The notes under the pieces: generated by a model
The model's input: the letters and a program-made list of their open reading frames with translations, nothing else
Database searches by the model: none
What the model was told of the DNA's origin: nothing
From: Streptomyces sp. PT12
Lineage (GTDB): Bacteria > Actinomycetota > Actinomycetes > Streptomycetales > Streptomycetaceae
Assembly (NCBI RefSeq): GCF_003311645.1
Contig: NZ_QEST01000048.1
Location: 81,313-145,312, forward strand
Direction of reading: 5' to 3'
DNA: 64,000 nucleotides
Shown here: one piece after another, positions 17,900 to 27,118 of the stretch
How the letters are laid out: the number at the start of each line of letters is the position of its first letter
Numbering within the stretch: the first letter of the stretch is position 1
Position numbers and translations under genes: made by a program

Positions 17900-18619
17900 T
17901 CAGGCCGCGTTCAGGAGCGCCGCGACCTCGTGCGCCGCCCAGTGCCCGCGCGCCCCGGGGCGCGAGGCGAGATAGTCACCGGCCCGCGCCGCGCCCCAGC
18001 CATGGGCGGCCCGCAGCCCTCCGCCCAGATGCCGCAGATACGCCGCGGCGGGCGCGTTCCACGGCACGGAGACGCTGCGCCACGGCGCGGTGAACGTCAG
18101 CACCGGATGCCCGTCGAGCGTTCCCGCGCACACCAGCGTCTCGTAGCGCCCCGGCCCGAGCCTGGCGCGGCCCGTGCGCAGCACCGCCGTCAGATCGAGA
18201 TCGGCGCCGGGCGCCCGGCCCATCTCCTGCGCGGCGATGTCCGAGAGCTGCCCGAGCGTGACCAGGTGCGCATGCGCCGCGGTCTCCCCAGGGGCGTGCG
18301 GGTCATAGAACGCACGCCCTCCGGTCCACACCGCCGACTCGGTCGCGAAGTACAGCAGCCCCGGCAGGGTCAGCGCCGTCGACCGCCGCGGCGGCCGTGC
18401 ATCGCGGCACCCGGGGTGGGCCCGCGCGCCGCCCGGCGGAACCCCGCCCTCGAGGTACGACGCCAGCCGCGCCGGATGCATATTCGACCCATATGCCGCG
18501 TACCAGACGGAGGTTGAGGACCCGGGGGAAAGCGCCGATGACCGGTCGGGGAAATCTCCGTTCGTGCCTGCCAATCCGCCCGCGCCTCCCCGGATACTCA
18601 CTCGCGTCCGCCACCTCAC
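17900..18619 (-). CDS. Gamma-glutamylcyclotransferase-like protein
   Basis: Up to 239 residues. VWYAAYGSNMHPARLASYL is the YGSNM substrate loop of the GGCT/AIG2 fold; PPGGARAHPGCRD, LPGLLYFATESAVWTGGRAFYDP and a QEMGRAPGADLDL segment follow the pattern of an actinomycete GGCT-like family. Members cyclise gamma-glutamyl groups to 5-oxoproline or are uncharacterised. The start is uncertain: GTG 18619, GTG 18601 or TTG 18574, the last with GGGGAGG upstream. A later start would leave promoter room for the divergent gene at 18637. Confidence 0.75.
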   Translation of the reverse strand: MRWRTRVSIRGGAGGLAGTNGDFPDRSSALSPGSSTSVWYAAYGSNMHPARLASYLEGGVPPGGARAHPGCRDARPPRRSTALTLPGLLYFATESAVWTGGRAFYDPHAPGETAAHAHLVTLGQLSDIAAQEMGRAPGADLDLTAVLRTGRARLGPGRYETLVCAGTLDGHPVLTFTAPWRSVSVPWNAPAAAYLRHLGGGLRAAHGWGAARAGDYLASRPGARGHWAAHEVAALLNAA

Positions 18620-18636
18620 CGTCCCCGGGAGTCATC

Positions 18637-19506
18637 GTGACGTTTCTGAGCCGCCGCCGTGCCATGGGGGCCGCCGCCTTCTCCGCCGCGCTCGCCACCG
18701 GGGTGGCCGTGCCAGGCACGGCCGCCGCGGCAGGCCGCGGCCGGGGCACCATACCCCTGCCGCGCGCCCACGCGCACAACGACTACGAGCACGAGCGCCC
18801 GCTGTTCGACGCGCTCGACCACGGCTTCACCAGCGTCGAGGCCGACATCTGGCTGGTCGAAGGGCAACTGCTCGTGGCCCACGACGAGATCGACCTCGAC
18901 CCCGCCCGCACCCTTCAGGCGCTCTACCTCGACCCGCTGCTCGACATCGTCAGGCGGGGGCACGGGCGGGTCTACCCGGGTCACCGGGTGACGCTCCAGC
19001 TGCTGATCGACATCAAGAACACAGGCGACGCCACCTACCGCGCGCTCTCCCGCGTGCTCGAGCGCTATGACTCCCTCTTTATGAAGGCCATCGACGGCCG
19101 GACGCGGAAGGGCCCCGTGCAGGCCGTGATCTCGGGCGACCGGGCGGCGCGCGTGCCGATGGAGGAGGAGCGGGTGCGGCGCGCGTTCTACGACGGGCGC
19201 CTCGACGACCTGGGCTCGCCAGCGCCCGCGTCGTTCATCCCGCTGATCAGCTCCAACTGGACGCAGAGCTTCACCTGGCTCGGCGCGGGCCCCATGCCCG
19301 AGGCCGAACGCCGCCTGCTGCGCGACCTGACCAGGACGGCGCGGGCGCGGGGGCAGCGGACCAGGTTCTGGGCGACCCCCGACCTGCCGGGCCCCGAGCG
19401 TGAGGCGGTCTGGCGCGAGCTGGTGGCCGCGGGCGTCGACCACCTCAACACCGACGACCTCCCCGGCCTGGCGGCGTTCCTCAGGGAGGTCGACGGGGGA
19501 CGCTAA
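18637..19506 (+). CDS. Secreted PLC-like phosphodiesterase
   Basis: 289 residues. The N-terminus LSRRRAMGAAAFSAALATG followed by VPGTAAAAG is a Tat-type signal with an AxA-like site, so the protein is exported folded. The mature part opens with HAHNDYEHERPLFDAL and FTSVEADIWLVEGQLLVAHDE, the metal and catalytic His/Glu/Asp set of the TIM-barrel PI-PLC/glycerophosphodiester phosphodiesterase superfamily (AIM6-like subgroup). The C-terminus AGVDHLNTDDLPGL is also typical. The substrate is unknown. GTG 18637 is chosen because it places the twin-arginine motif at the N-terminus; longer readings lack sense. Confidence 0.8.
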   Translation: MTFLSRRRAMGAAAFSAALATGVAVPGTAAAAGRGRGTIPLPRAHAHNDYEHERPLFDALDHGFTSVEADIWLVEGQLLVAHDEIDLDPARTLQALYLDPLLDIVRRGHGRVYPGHRVTLQLLIDIKNTGDATYRALSRVLERYDSLFMKAIDGRTRKGPVQAVISGDRAARVPMEEERVRRAFYDGRLDDLGSPAPASFIPLISSNWTQSFTWLGAGPMPEAERRLLRDLTRTARARGQRTRFWATPDLPGPEREAVWRELVAAGVDHLNTDDLPGLAAFLREVDGGR

Positions 19507-19706
19507 GTGCTGCGCGCGGGGAGGTCGTCGATCCAGGCGTAGCGTGTGCCGCGGCCCTCGGTGGACCGCAGCTCGTACATCCCGCCGGACTGCCGCGCCG
19601 CCAGCATCAGCGGCAGCGGCACCCGGCCGGTGATCAGAACGTCAACGGTCCGGCCGTCGCGTGGCCCGCCCTCGTATCTGACGCGGATCACATGGTGCTC
19701 TGCCAT
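19503..19706 (-). CDS. Small conserved hypothetical protein
   Basis: 67 residues, start MAEHHVIRVRYEGGPRDGRTV and end YAWIDDL. The VRYEGGPRDGRT opening followed by a GGMYEL and a RYAWID strand resembles small actinomycete proteins of unknown function. It is convergent with the phosphodiesterase gene and overlaps its stop by 4 nt. No cofactor or catalytic motif is visible. Confidence 0.6.
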   Translation of the reverse strand: MAEHHVIRVRYEGGPRDGRTVDVLITGRVPLPLMLAARQSGGMYELRSTEGRGTRYAWIDDLPARST

Positions 19707-19782
19707 GGCGCCAACTTATCCGGGTGGCGCCAATCCGCGCGCCACCCGGAAGAGTGCGATCCTGCACGCCAGTTCGGCGGGG

Positions 19783-20637
19783 TCAGGGGGCGGGGCTGAG
19801 GGTGGAACGCTGGCGGCCGAGCCCGTCGACCTCCACCTCGACGATGTCGCCCGCCGTCAGATAGGGGAAGCGGCCGGAGAGCGCGACGCCCTCGGGGGTG
19901 CCGGTGTTGATGACATCGCCCGGCTCGAGCACCAGGTACTGCGAGAGGTGGTGCACGATCTCGGCGACGCCGAAGATCATGTCGGAGGTCGAGGAGTCCT
20001 GCCGCTTCTCGCCGTTGACGAACGAGCGCAGCCCCAGCGCCTGCGGATCGGCCACCTCCTCCGCGGTGACGAGCACCGGGCCCAGGGGGTTGAACGTCTC
20101 ACAGCTCTTGCCCTTGGACCACTGGCCGCCTGACTCGTCGAGCTGGTAGGCGCGCTCGGAGACGTCGTTGCTCACCGCGTAACCGGCGATGTGCGCGAGG
20201 GCGTCGGCGGGCGAGGCCAGGTAGCGCGCCCTGCGGCCTATGACCACGGCCAGCTCGACCTCCCAGTCGGTCTTCGCCGAGCCGCGCGGGATGAGCACGT
20301 CGTCGTGCGGGCCGACGACCGTGTTGGGCGACTTGTAGAACAGGATCGGCACCGTGGGCGGCTCGGCACCCGACTCGGCGGCGTGGGCGGCGTAGTTCTG
20401 GCCGATGCACAGCACGGCGGACGGGCGGGCGACGGGCGCGCCGATCCGCTCGCCCTCGATGCTCGTCGCGGGCAGCGACGACGGGTCGGGCACGAGGCCG
20501 GGGTCATCGGCGAGCGCGGCGAGGAACGCGCCGTCGATGTCGGCCGTCACGGGCCGCAGGTCGTGGTGGCGCTGGCCGTCCGCGGACACGAGCACGGGCC
20601 GCTCATGGCCCGCCTCGCCGATGCGCATCAGACGCAT
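19783..20637 (-). CDS. Fumarylacetoacetate hydrolase family protein
   Basis: 284 residues. CIGQNYAAHAAESG, PILFYKSPNTVVGPHDDVL, the metal-binding DWEVELAVVIG (Glu-x-Glu), NDVSERAYQ and LEPGDVINTGTPEGVAL are the ordered motifs of the FAH superfamily, which hydrolyses or decarboxylates beta-keto acids using a divalent metal. The precise substrate is unknown, often an aromatic or sugar breakdown intermediate. I choose ATG 20637 (MRLMRIGE); an upstream GTG would add a tail of KAP/RTP repeats encoded by the tandem repeats. The 5' leader holds that 9-bp array. Confidence 0.87.
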   Translation of the reverse strand: MRLMRIGEAGHERPVLVSADGQRHHDLRPVTADIDGAFLAALADDPGLVPDPSSLPATSIEGERIGAPVARPSAVLCIGQNYAAHAAESGAEPPTVPILFYKSPNTVVGPHDDVLIPRGSAKTDWEVELAVVIGRRARYLASPADALAHIAGYAVSNDVSERAYQLDESGGQWSKGKSCETFNPLGPVLVTAEEVADPQALGLRSFVNGEKRQDSSTSDMIFGVAEIVHHLSQYLVLEPGDVINTGTPEGVALSGRFPYLTAGDIVEVEVDGLGRQRSTLSPAP

Positions 20638-20664
20638 GATCGTGTGGCTCCTTGCCGTGTTCTT

Positions 20665-20718
20665 CGGAGTTCTCGGAGTTCTCGGAGTTCTCGGGGCTTT
20701 CGGGGCTTTCGGGGCTTT
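20665..20718. repeat. 9-bp tandem repeats, two subtypes (3+3 copies)
   Basis: Three copies of CGGAGTTCT are followed by three of CGGGGCTTT (plus-strand reading). The array begins 27 bp upstream of the FAH-family gene start, within its presumed leader. The unit is a multiple of three. Confidence 0.85.
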
Positions 20719-20943
20719 CGGAAAGTGACTTCCGCAGTGGGCGTCGGGGCCACTCTCCCTCAGACGACCCCACGGCTCAACCGTCACGCGACGTCGCCCC
20801 GGTCGCACCGGGCACAGGGCGGCGGGCCGGGCCCCGCGAAACATCCGACCTTCCCGGTATCAGGGCGGGCGCCGACGGGCCGTCACATGGGGGGATTGCG
20901 CCAGCACTTGCCATATGGCGCCCGCGAACGGGGGGAAGCATGA

Positions 20944-21243
20944 CCGACTCGTGGGCTGAGGCGAAGGATCACTTACCGCGCCACCGTGATGCCCGGGGTG
21001 CGGATCGGCCATGGGGCGATCGTGGCCTCGGGCTCGGTCGTGGTGGACGACGTGCCCGACTACGGCATCGTCGGCGGCAACCCCGCCCGGCTGATCCAGC
21101 TGCGCTTCGCCGACGAGGACATCGCCCGGCTGCTCACGCTGGCCTGGTGGGACTGGCCGGTCGAGCACCTGACCGCGCATGTGCGGACGGTGATGGCGGG
21201 CGACGTGGACGCCCTGGAGGCCGTGGCGCCGCCCCGCGGCTGA
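20944..21243 (+). pseudogene. Hexapeptide (Vat/CatB-type) acetyltransferase, C-terminal remnant
   Basis: The translation [37 protein letters not shown] and [16 protein letters not shown] is the end of a left-handed beta-helix O-acetyltransferase of the xenobiotic acyltransferase class. The N-terminal half is missing. Just upstream a short [12 protein letters not shown] opening with a good GGGGGAAG ribosome-binding site runs in another frame, so a deletion near 20977 seems to have joined a gene start to this tail. The remnant could at most give ~85 residues from GTG 20986. Confidence 0.6.
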
Positions 21244-21591
21244 GCGGCCCGACAGGACCGCTGGAGCCGACGCCGTGCACCGGCCCATCAGCCGACCAGA
21301 CCCGCCTCGTGGGCCACCACGGCCGCGGGCTGTCCCGGCGTGGGACAGGCCCACCACGGCCGCGACGGCCACGAGCAGCGCATACGGCTTCAGCGCCCGC
21401 CCCTCGGCGGGCCACCCCCGCCGACCACCGAAAGTGATCATCTCCCTCATGCCCACGACGATACGTAATCGACCGGCTCCCCAACACTGACGAAAGTCAT
21501 GTTCTTGAAAGCGGCCCGCGCACCCCGCGCACCCCGCGCGCCCCGCGCGCCCCCTCGCACGCCCCGCCCCCGCCCCGCGCCCCCGCCCCGC
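21244..21591. other. Intergenic region, no gene supported
   Basis: About 350 bp between the acetyltransferase remnant and the VOC gene. On the minus strand a short opening MREMITFGGRRGWPAEG followed by a hydrophobic stretch might be the truncated start of a small membrane protein, but nothing supports it further. Near 21515-21585 are short CGCACCCCG/CGCGCCCCG tandem repeats. Confidence 0.5.
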
Positions 21592-22386
21592 TCATGTCGT
21601 CGTCGCCGGAGGCTCGCCCTTCCTCGTCGTGAGGTCGATCACCGAGAATTCCACACCCTGTGGATCGGCGACCGAGGCCAGGCGCCCATAAGGGCTGTCC
21701 TTCGGCCCGTCCACCACGCGCCCGCCCAGGCGGCGCACCTCGGCCGCCGCCGTGTCGCAGTCCTCGACCACGAAGTACACCTCGGTGTGCGGCGGCATCC
21801 CCGGCTCCGCCTGCCCGTCCATCGCCAGCCGACCCATCACCGGCTCGCCGCCGACCTTCCACACGGAGAAGTCGAACTCGGGGCTTCCCACGTGCCGTTC
21901 GACGTCGAACGGGAAGACGGCGGGGAAGAACGCGTCGGCCGCCGCCGGGTCGCGCGTGGCGACCTCGGCCCAGCAGAACGTCCCCGGTCGGCCGCGCGCC
22001 CCGAATCCCTTGTGCTGCCCGGCCTCCCACACCCCGAACAGCACCCCGCCCGGGTCCGCGGCCAGCACCATCCTGCCCAGGTCGCCGATCTCCATCGGCT
22101 CCATCAGGACCGTTCCACCGTGCTCCCGCACCCGGCCCGCCGTCGTCACGACCGAGGGCGAGGAGAAGTACAGCGTCCAAGCGGGCGGCGCCTCCTGCCC
22201 GGCCATCTGGGGGGCCAGCGCGGCGACGGTCTTCCCTTCGAGCGTCGCCTCCGCGTACCCCCCGTACTCGGGCGAGCCCTCCCCGAAGTCCCAGCCGAAC
22301 AGCTGCCCGTAGAAGCGCTTCCCGTCGGCCACGTCGAGCACGGTGGCGTCGACCCAACAGGGCTCACCCTCTGAGAAGTCGGACAC
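21592..22386 (-). CDS. VOC (glyoxalase) family protein, two domains
   Basis: 264 residues in two tandem VOC modules of ~120 residues. Module one begins PCWVDATVLDVADGKRFYGQLFGWDF and ends ADPGGVLFGVWE; module two begins GTFCWAEVATRDPAAADAFF and ends ADPQGVEFSVIDL. This tandem arrangement is common in actinomycetes, often annotated as hydrolase or bleomycin-resistance-like, with real substrates unknown. GTG 22386 follows a GGAAAGGGG ribosome-binding site. Confidence 0.85.
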   Translation of the reverse strand: MSDFSEGEPCWVDATVLDVADGKRFYGQLFGWDFGEGSPEYGGYAEATLEGKTVAALAPQMAGQEAPPAWTLYFSSPSVVTTAGRVREHGGTVLMEPMEIGDLGRMVLAADPGGVLFGVWEAGQHKGFGARGRPGTFCWAEVATRDPAAADAFFPAVFPFDVERHVGSPEFDFSVWKVGGEPVMGRLAMDGQAEPGMPPHTEVYFVVEDCDTAAAEVRRLGGRVVDGPKDSPYGRLASVADPQGVEFSVIDLTTRKGEPPATTT

Positions 22387-22547
22387 GAGAGGCCCCTTTC
22401 CTATGTTTCTCCTGTTTCGCCCGAAAGGCACAGGTATGCCCTTCCACGCTAGCCAGAACGCCCCGGTTCGGCGCGGCGAGCGCGGGCGACGCCTCCCGCG
22501 CGGCCGCCCCCGCCGAGCCCCGCGCCCCCGGACCCCCGCGCCCCCGA

Positions 22548-23618
22548 TCAGCCGCGCGCGCCCCGCCGCGTGGAGCCGCGTTCCACCAACGCCGGGGCGA
22601 AGCTGACCCGTTCATGACGGTGGCCGCCCCCGGGCGAGCGCAGCAGCAGGTCGGCCGCGGCGCGGCCGACGTCGTACGCGGGCTGGCGCACCGTCGTCAG
22701 CGCGGGCGACAGCTCGGCGGCGAAGTCGACGTCGTCGTAGCCGACCACGCCGATGTCGTCGGGGACGGCGACGCCGTGCTCGCGCAGCCCCCGGTACACC
22801 CCGAGCGCCGCCGCGTCGTTGCCGCAGATCACCGCGTCGGGGCGGGGGGTCAGGGCCAGGATCCTGGGGATGGCCTCCGCCGCGACGCCCGCGGCGGTCG
22901 TCGCCCGCACCGCGATCTCGGTGACCCGCGCGCCGGGGTCGAGCCCGGCCTCGGCGAACGCCGCCCGCACGCCCGCGAGGCGCTCGGCGAGGGAGCGCAG
23001 CGGCGGGCCGCAGCGCACGAACGCCACCTCGCGCTGCCCCGCGGCCAGCAGATGGCGGGCGGCCAGCGCGCCCCCCGCCGCGTCGTCCACCGTGACCGCG
23101 CACAACTCCGCGCCGTCGCCCGGGTGATCGAGCAGGACGACGGGGGTGCCACGCTGCCCCAGGCGGACCAGCTCGGGCAGCGACGCCGCCACCGGGCTGA
23201 TGATCACCCCGCGCACGCCCTGTTCCTCCAGGAGCCGCAGATAGCGGGCCTCGCGCTCCCCGCGCATGTCGGTGCTGCACTGCACGAGGAGGCAGCCGTC
23301 CTCGGCGAGCCGGTCCTCGATGCCTCGGGCGACGGCCGCGAAGTGGGCGTTGGAGGTGTCGAGCAGGACGCAGCCGACCACCGGGCTGGGCGCGCCGCGC
23401 AGGCGGCGGGCGGCGCCGTTGCGCACATAGCCGACGCGTTCCATGGCGTCCCTGACCCGGCCCCGGGTGGCGGAGGCGACGAGCTGGGGGTTGTTGAGCA
23501 CGTTGCTGACGGTGGACATGGACACCCCGGCCAGCTCGGCGACCTGGCGGATCCCGGCGCGCCGCCCGGCGGCGCGGGGCGGGGCGTCTCCCGCTGGCAG
23601 CGCATCTCCCGACGTCAC
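22548..23618 (-). CDS. LacI-family transcriptional regulator
   Basis: 356 residues. The helix-turn-helix IRQVAELAGVSMSTVSNVLNNP (residues ~23-44) with the hinge helix GAARRLRG is followed by a periplasmic-binding-protein-like effector domain (GCVLLDTSNAHFAAVARGIED, ICGNDAAALGVYRGL, VVGYDDVDFAAELSPALTTVRQP). The family represses carbohydrate genes until a sugar binds. It is divergent from the formate dehydrogenase operon, but no sugar genes adjoin, so its target is unclear. Confidence 0.88.
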   Translation of the reverse strand: MTSGDALPAGDAPPRAAGRRAGIRQVAELAGVSMSTVSNVLNNPQLVASATRGRVRDAMERVGYVRNGAARRLRGAPSPVVGCVLLDTSNAHFAAVARGIEDRLAEDGCLLVQCSTDMRGEREARYLRLLEEQGVRGVIISPVAASLPELVRLGQRGTPVVLLDHPGDGAELCAVTVDDAAGGALAARHLLAAGQREVAFVRCGPPLRSLAERLAGVRAAFAEAGLDPGARVTEIAVRATTAAGVAAEAIPRILALTPRPDAVICGNDAAALGVYRGLREHGVAVPDDIGVVGYDDVDFAAELSPALTTVRQPAYDVGRAAADLLLRSPGGGHRHERVSFAPALVERGSTRRGARG

Positions 23619-23681
23619 GGCCGCAGCCTAACGCCAGGGCGCCCGCGCCCCGCCCGGCCGGGAAGCCACACGACCGACCGC

Positions 23682-23725
23682 GGCCGAACGGGCCCGACGG
23701 CCGAACGGGCCCGACGGCCGAACGG
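23682..23725. repeat. 17-bp tandem repeat (~2.6 copies)
   Basis: GGCCGAACGGGCCCGAC at 23682-23698 and 23699-23715, with a diverged third copy. It lies in the gap between the divergent LacI gene and formate dehydrogenase operon. A further related GGCCAAACGGCCC follows near 23743. Confidence 0.75.
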
Positions 23726-23857
23726 CCCGGCCCGGCGCACGCGGCCAAACGGCCCCGCCCCGCATGCGCCCCCGCGCGCCCCGCCCCATCATCGGGAGAA
23801 CCGAACGACCCGGGAGCGCCCCGGGTGCAACTCGGGAGCGACCTGGAGGAAACGGGC

Positions 23858-26800
23858 ATGGGCGTGCGCACCTGGATCCAGGACTGGCCCGTCTACCGGC
23901 AGCTGACGGGCAACGACCCGCTGGGCCGGGGCGCGGCGGCCGAGTCGCGGCGCACCGCGGCGCTGCGCCCCCGCACCGACACCGCCGACCGGGTGGTGGG
24001 CTCGATCTGCCCCTACTGCGCGGTGGGCTGCGGCCAGCGGGTCTATGTCAAGGACGAGCGGGTCGTGCAGATCGAGGGCGACCCCGACTCCCCGGTCAGC
24101 CGCGGCAGGCTCTGCCCCAAGGGCTCGGCGACGCTCCAGATGACCACGGGCGACGCCCGCGCCCACCAGGTCCTCTACCGCCGCCCGCACGGCACCGAGT
24201 GGGAGCCGCTCGACCTGGACACCGCCATGGACATGGTCGCCGACCGGGTCGTCGCCACGCGCCGCGCGACATGGCAGTGGGAGGTGAACGGCGCGCGCGT
24301 CGCCCGCACGCTGGGCATCGCGAGCCTGGGCGGCGCGGTCCTCGACAACGAGGAGAACTACCTGATCAAGAAGCTGTTCACGGGCCTCGGCATCATCCAG
24401 ATCGAGAACCAGGCCCGCGTGTGCCACAGCTCCACGGTCGCCGGGCTCGGCACGTCGTTCGGGCGCGGCGGCGCGACGACGTTCATGCAGGACCTCCAGA
24501 ACGCCGACTGCGTCGTCATCCAGGGCTCCAACTTCGCCGAGGCGCACCCCGTCGGCTTCCAGTGGGTCATGGAGGCCAAGGCCCGCGGCGCCACGATCGT
24601 GCACGTCGACCCGCGCTTCACCCGCACCAGCGCGCTCGCCGACCTGCACGTCCCGATCCGCGCGGGCAGCGACATCGCGTTCCTCGGCGGGCTGATCAAC
24701 CATGTGCTGACGCACGGCAAGGAGTTCCGCGAGTACGTCGTCGCGTACACCAACGCGGCCACGATCGTGAACGACGACTTCCGCGACACCGAGGACCTCG
24801 CTGGCGTCTTCTCCGGGCTCGACCCCGAGAAGGGTCACTACGACCCGGCGAGCTGGCAGTACCGGGGCGCCGCGATCCGCTCGCTCGCGGGCAGCCCCGA
24901 CCCCGCGCGCAACGAGGCGCTGGACCGCATCGCCCTCGAACACAGCGCCGCAGGCTCGGAGTCCCATGGCTCGGGCGGCCAGGACGTTCCCCCGCGCACC
25001 AAGCGCGACGAGACGCTCGAGCACCCGCGCTGCGTCTTCCAGCTCCTCAAGCGCCACTACGCCAGGTACACCCCCGAGCTGGTCGAGGAGGTGTGCGGCG
25101 TGCCGCGCGAGACGTTCGCCCGGGTCTGCGACGCGCTGACGGCCAACTCGGGCCCCGACCGCACCAGCGCGTTCGCCTACGCCGTCGGCTGGACGCAGCA
25201 CACCGTCGGCGCCCAGTACATCCGCGCCGCGTGCGTCCTCCAGCTGCTGCTCGGCAACATCGGCCGCCCCGGCGGCGGCATCCAGGCGCTGCGCGGCCAC
25301 GCGAGCATCCAGGGGTCGAGCGACATCCCCACGCTGTTCAACCTGCTGCCCGGCTACCTCCCCATGCCGCACGCGGGCGCGCACGGGAACCTCGACGCGT
25401 TCGTCGACGCCGTGCGCACCCGCAAGGGCTACTGGGCCGACATGCGCGCCTACATGGTGAGCCTCCTCAAGGCGTACTACGGCGCCGCGGCCACCGCGGA
25501 GAACGACTACTGCTTCGGCCACCTCCCCCGCCTCACCGGCTCGCACAGCACCTACGACACCGTGATGGCCCAGCTCGACGGCGCGTGCAAGGGCTACTTC
25601 CTGCTGGGCGAGAACCCCGCCGTCGGGTCGGCCAACGCCCGCCTCCAGCGCCTCGGGATGGCCCACCTCGACTGGCTCGTGGTGCGCGACTTCTCGCTCA
25701 TCGAGTCCGCGACGTGGTGGCGCGACGGGCCCGAGATCGAGACCGGCGAGATGGTCACCGAGGACATCGCGACCGAGGTGTTCTTCTTCCCCGCCGCCGC
25801 GCACACCGAGAAGTCGGGGTCGTTCACCAACACCAACCGCTGGCTCCAGTGGCACCACGCCGCCGTCGAGCCCGAGGGCGACGCGCGCAGCGAGCTGTGG
25901 TTCACCTACCACCTCGGCCGCCGCATCAGGCAGAAGCTCGCGGGCTCCGACGACCCGGCCGACCGCATCTTCCTCGACCTCGCCTGGGACTACCCGGTGG
26001 AGGGGCCGCTCGACGAGCCGATCGCCGCCGCCGTGCTCGCCGAGATCAACGGGCGGGGCCCCGATGGCGCCCCGCTGTCGGCGTACACGCAGCTGCGGGA
26101 CGACGGCTCGACGAGCTGCGGCTGCTGGATCTACTGCGGCGTCTTCGCCGACGGCGTCAACCAGGCCGCCCGCCGCAGGCCCCACACCGAGCAGGACTGG
26201 GTCGCCGCCGAGTGGGCCTGGGCCTGGCCAGCCAACCGCCGCGTCCTCTACAACCGCGCCTCGGCCGCCCCCGACGGCACCCCGTGGAGCGAGCGCAAGG
26301 CGTATGTGTGGTGGGACAAGGCGCGGCGGCGCTGGACCGGCCACGACGTTCCCGACTTCCCGCCTGGCCTCGCCCCCGACCATGTGCCGGGCCGCAGGGC
26401 CAAGGGCGTGGCGGCGCTGCGCGGCGACGACGCATTCATCATGCAGGGCGACGGCAAGGGCTGGCTCTACGCCCCCGCGGGCCTGGTCGACGGGCCCATG
26501 CCGACGCACTACGAGCCGCAGGACTCGCCGTTCCCCAACGCCCTCCACCCCGAGCACCCGAGGTCACCCGTGCGGCTGACGTTTCCGAGGGCGGGCAACG
26601 AGTACCACCCGGCCGGTGGCGCGCGCGGCAGCTCCGTCTACCCCTATGTCGTCACCACCTACCGCCTCACCGAGCACTTCACGGCCGGGGCGATGAGCCG
26701 CTGGCAGCCGTATCTCGCCGAGCTGCAACCGGAGTTCTTCTGCGAGGTCTCCCCCGAGCTCGCTGCCGAGCGCGGCCTCGAGCACACCGGCTGGGCCACC

Positions 26801-27115
26801 GTCATCACCGCGCGCAGCGCCATCGAGGCGCGCGTGCTCGTCACCCCGCGCGTTCCGCCGCTGCGCGCCGGGGGGCGCACGGTGCACCAGATCGGGCTGC
26901 CGTTTCACTGGGGCCCCAACGGCTACACCACGGGGGACGCGGCCAACGAGCTCGCCGCGATCGTCCTCGACCCCAACGTCCACATCCAGGAGGTCAAGGC
27001 GCTCTCCGCGGACATCCGCCCGGGGCGCCGCCCGCGCGGCCCGGCGCTGCGCGCGCTGGTCGCGGACTACCGGCGGCGCGCCGGGTCCACCGCACACACG
27101 GGCCAGGAGGTCTGA
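23858..27115 (+). CDS. Formate dehydrogenase, molybdopterin catalytic subunit (Cys form)
   Basis: 1085 residues. An N-terminal [4Fe-4S] site (CPYCAVGCGQ ... GRLCPKG) precedes the MGD-binding molybdoenzyme domains. At the place where the FdnG enzyme has selenocysteine (V-U-H) this protein has ARVCHSSTVAG with Cys189, so it is the cysteine variant and needs no UGA recoding. FETNTNR-like SFTNTNRWLQWH and GPNGYTTGDAANELAAIVLDPNVHIQEVK in the C-terminus agree with FDH-N-type alpha subunits. No twin-arginine signal is present. The enzyme would oxidise formate to CO2 and pass electrons to the beta subunit. GGAGGAAAC 5 nt before ATG 23858 sets the start. Confidence 0.9.
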   Translation: MGVRTWIQDWPVYRQLTGNDPLGRGAAAESRRTAALRPRTDTADRVVGSICPYCAVGCGQRVYVKDERVVQIEGDPDSPVSRGRLCPKGSATLQMTTGDARAHQVLYRRPHGTEWEPLDLDTAMDMVADRVVATRRATWQWEVNGARVARTLGIASLGGAVLDNEENYLIKKLFTGLGIIQIENQARVCHSSTVAGLGTSFGRGGATTFMQDLQNADCVVIQGSNFAEAHPVGFQWVMEAKARGATIVHVDPRFTRTSALADLHVPIRAGSDIAFLGGLINHVLTHGKEFREYVVAYTNAATIVNDDFRDTEDLAGVFSGLDPEKGHYDPASWQYRGAAIRSLAGSPDPARNEALDRIALEHSAAGSESHGSGGQDVPPRTKRDETLEHPRCVFQLLKRHYARYTPELVEEVCGVPRETFARVCDALTANSGPDRTSAFAYAVGWTQHTVGAQYIRAACVLQLLLGNIGRPGGGIQALRGHASIQGSSDIPTLFNLLPGYLPMPHAGAHGNLDAFVDAVRTRKGYWADMRAYMVSLLKAYYGAAATAENDYCFGHLPRLTGSHSTYDTVMAQLDGACKGYFLLGENPAVGSANARLQRLGMAHLDWLVVRDFSLIESATWWRDGPEIETGEMVTEDIATEVFFFPAAAHTEKSGSFTNTNRWLQWHHAAVEPEGDARSELWFTYHLGRRIRQKLAGSDDPADRIFLDLAWDYPVEGPLDEPIAAAVLAEINGRGPDGAPLSAYTQLRDDGSTSCGCWIYCGVFADGVNQAARRRPHTEQDWVAAEWAWAWPANRRVLYNRASAAPDGTPWSERKAYVWWDKARRRWTGHDVPDFPPGLAPDHVPGRRAKGVAALRGDDAFIMQGDGKGWLYAPAGLVDGPMPTHYEPQDSPFPNALHPEHPRSPVRLTFPRAGNEYHPAGGARGSSVYPYVVTTYRLTEHFTAGAMSRWQPYLAELQPEFFCEVSPELAAERGLEHTGWATVITARSAIEARVLVTPRVPPLRAGGRTVHQIGLPFHWGPNGYTTGDAANELAAIVLDPNVHIQEVKALSADIRPGRRPRGPALRALVADYRRRAGSTAHTGQEV

Positions 27116-27118
27116 GCC

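Noticed and set aside
22612-23871. Minus-strand 419-codon frame over the LacI gene
   Set aside because: Shadow frame of the real LacI-family gene at 22548-23618.
24422-24424. Selenocysteine site in formate dehydrogenase
   Set aside because: The codon is TGC (Cys), not TGA, so no recoding is needed.
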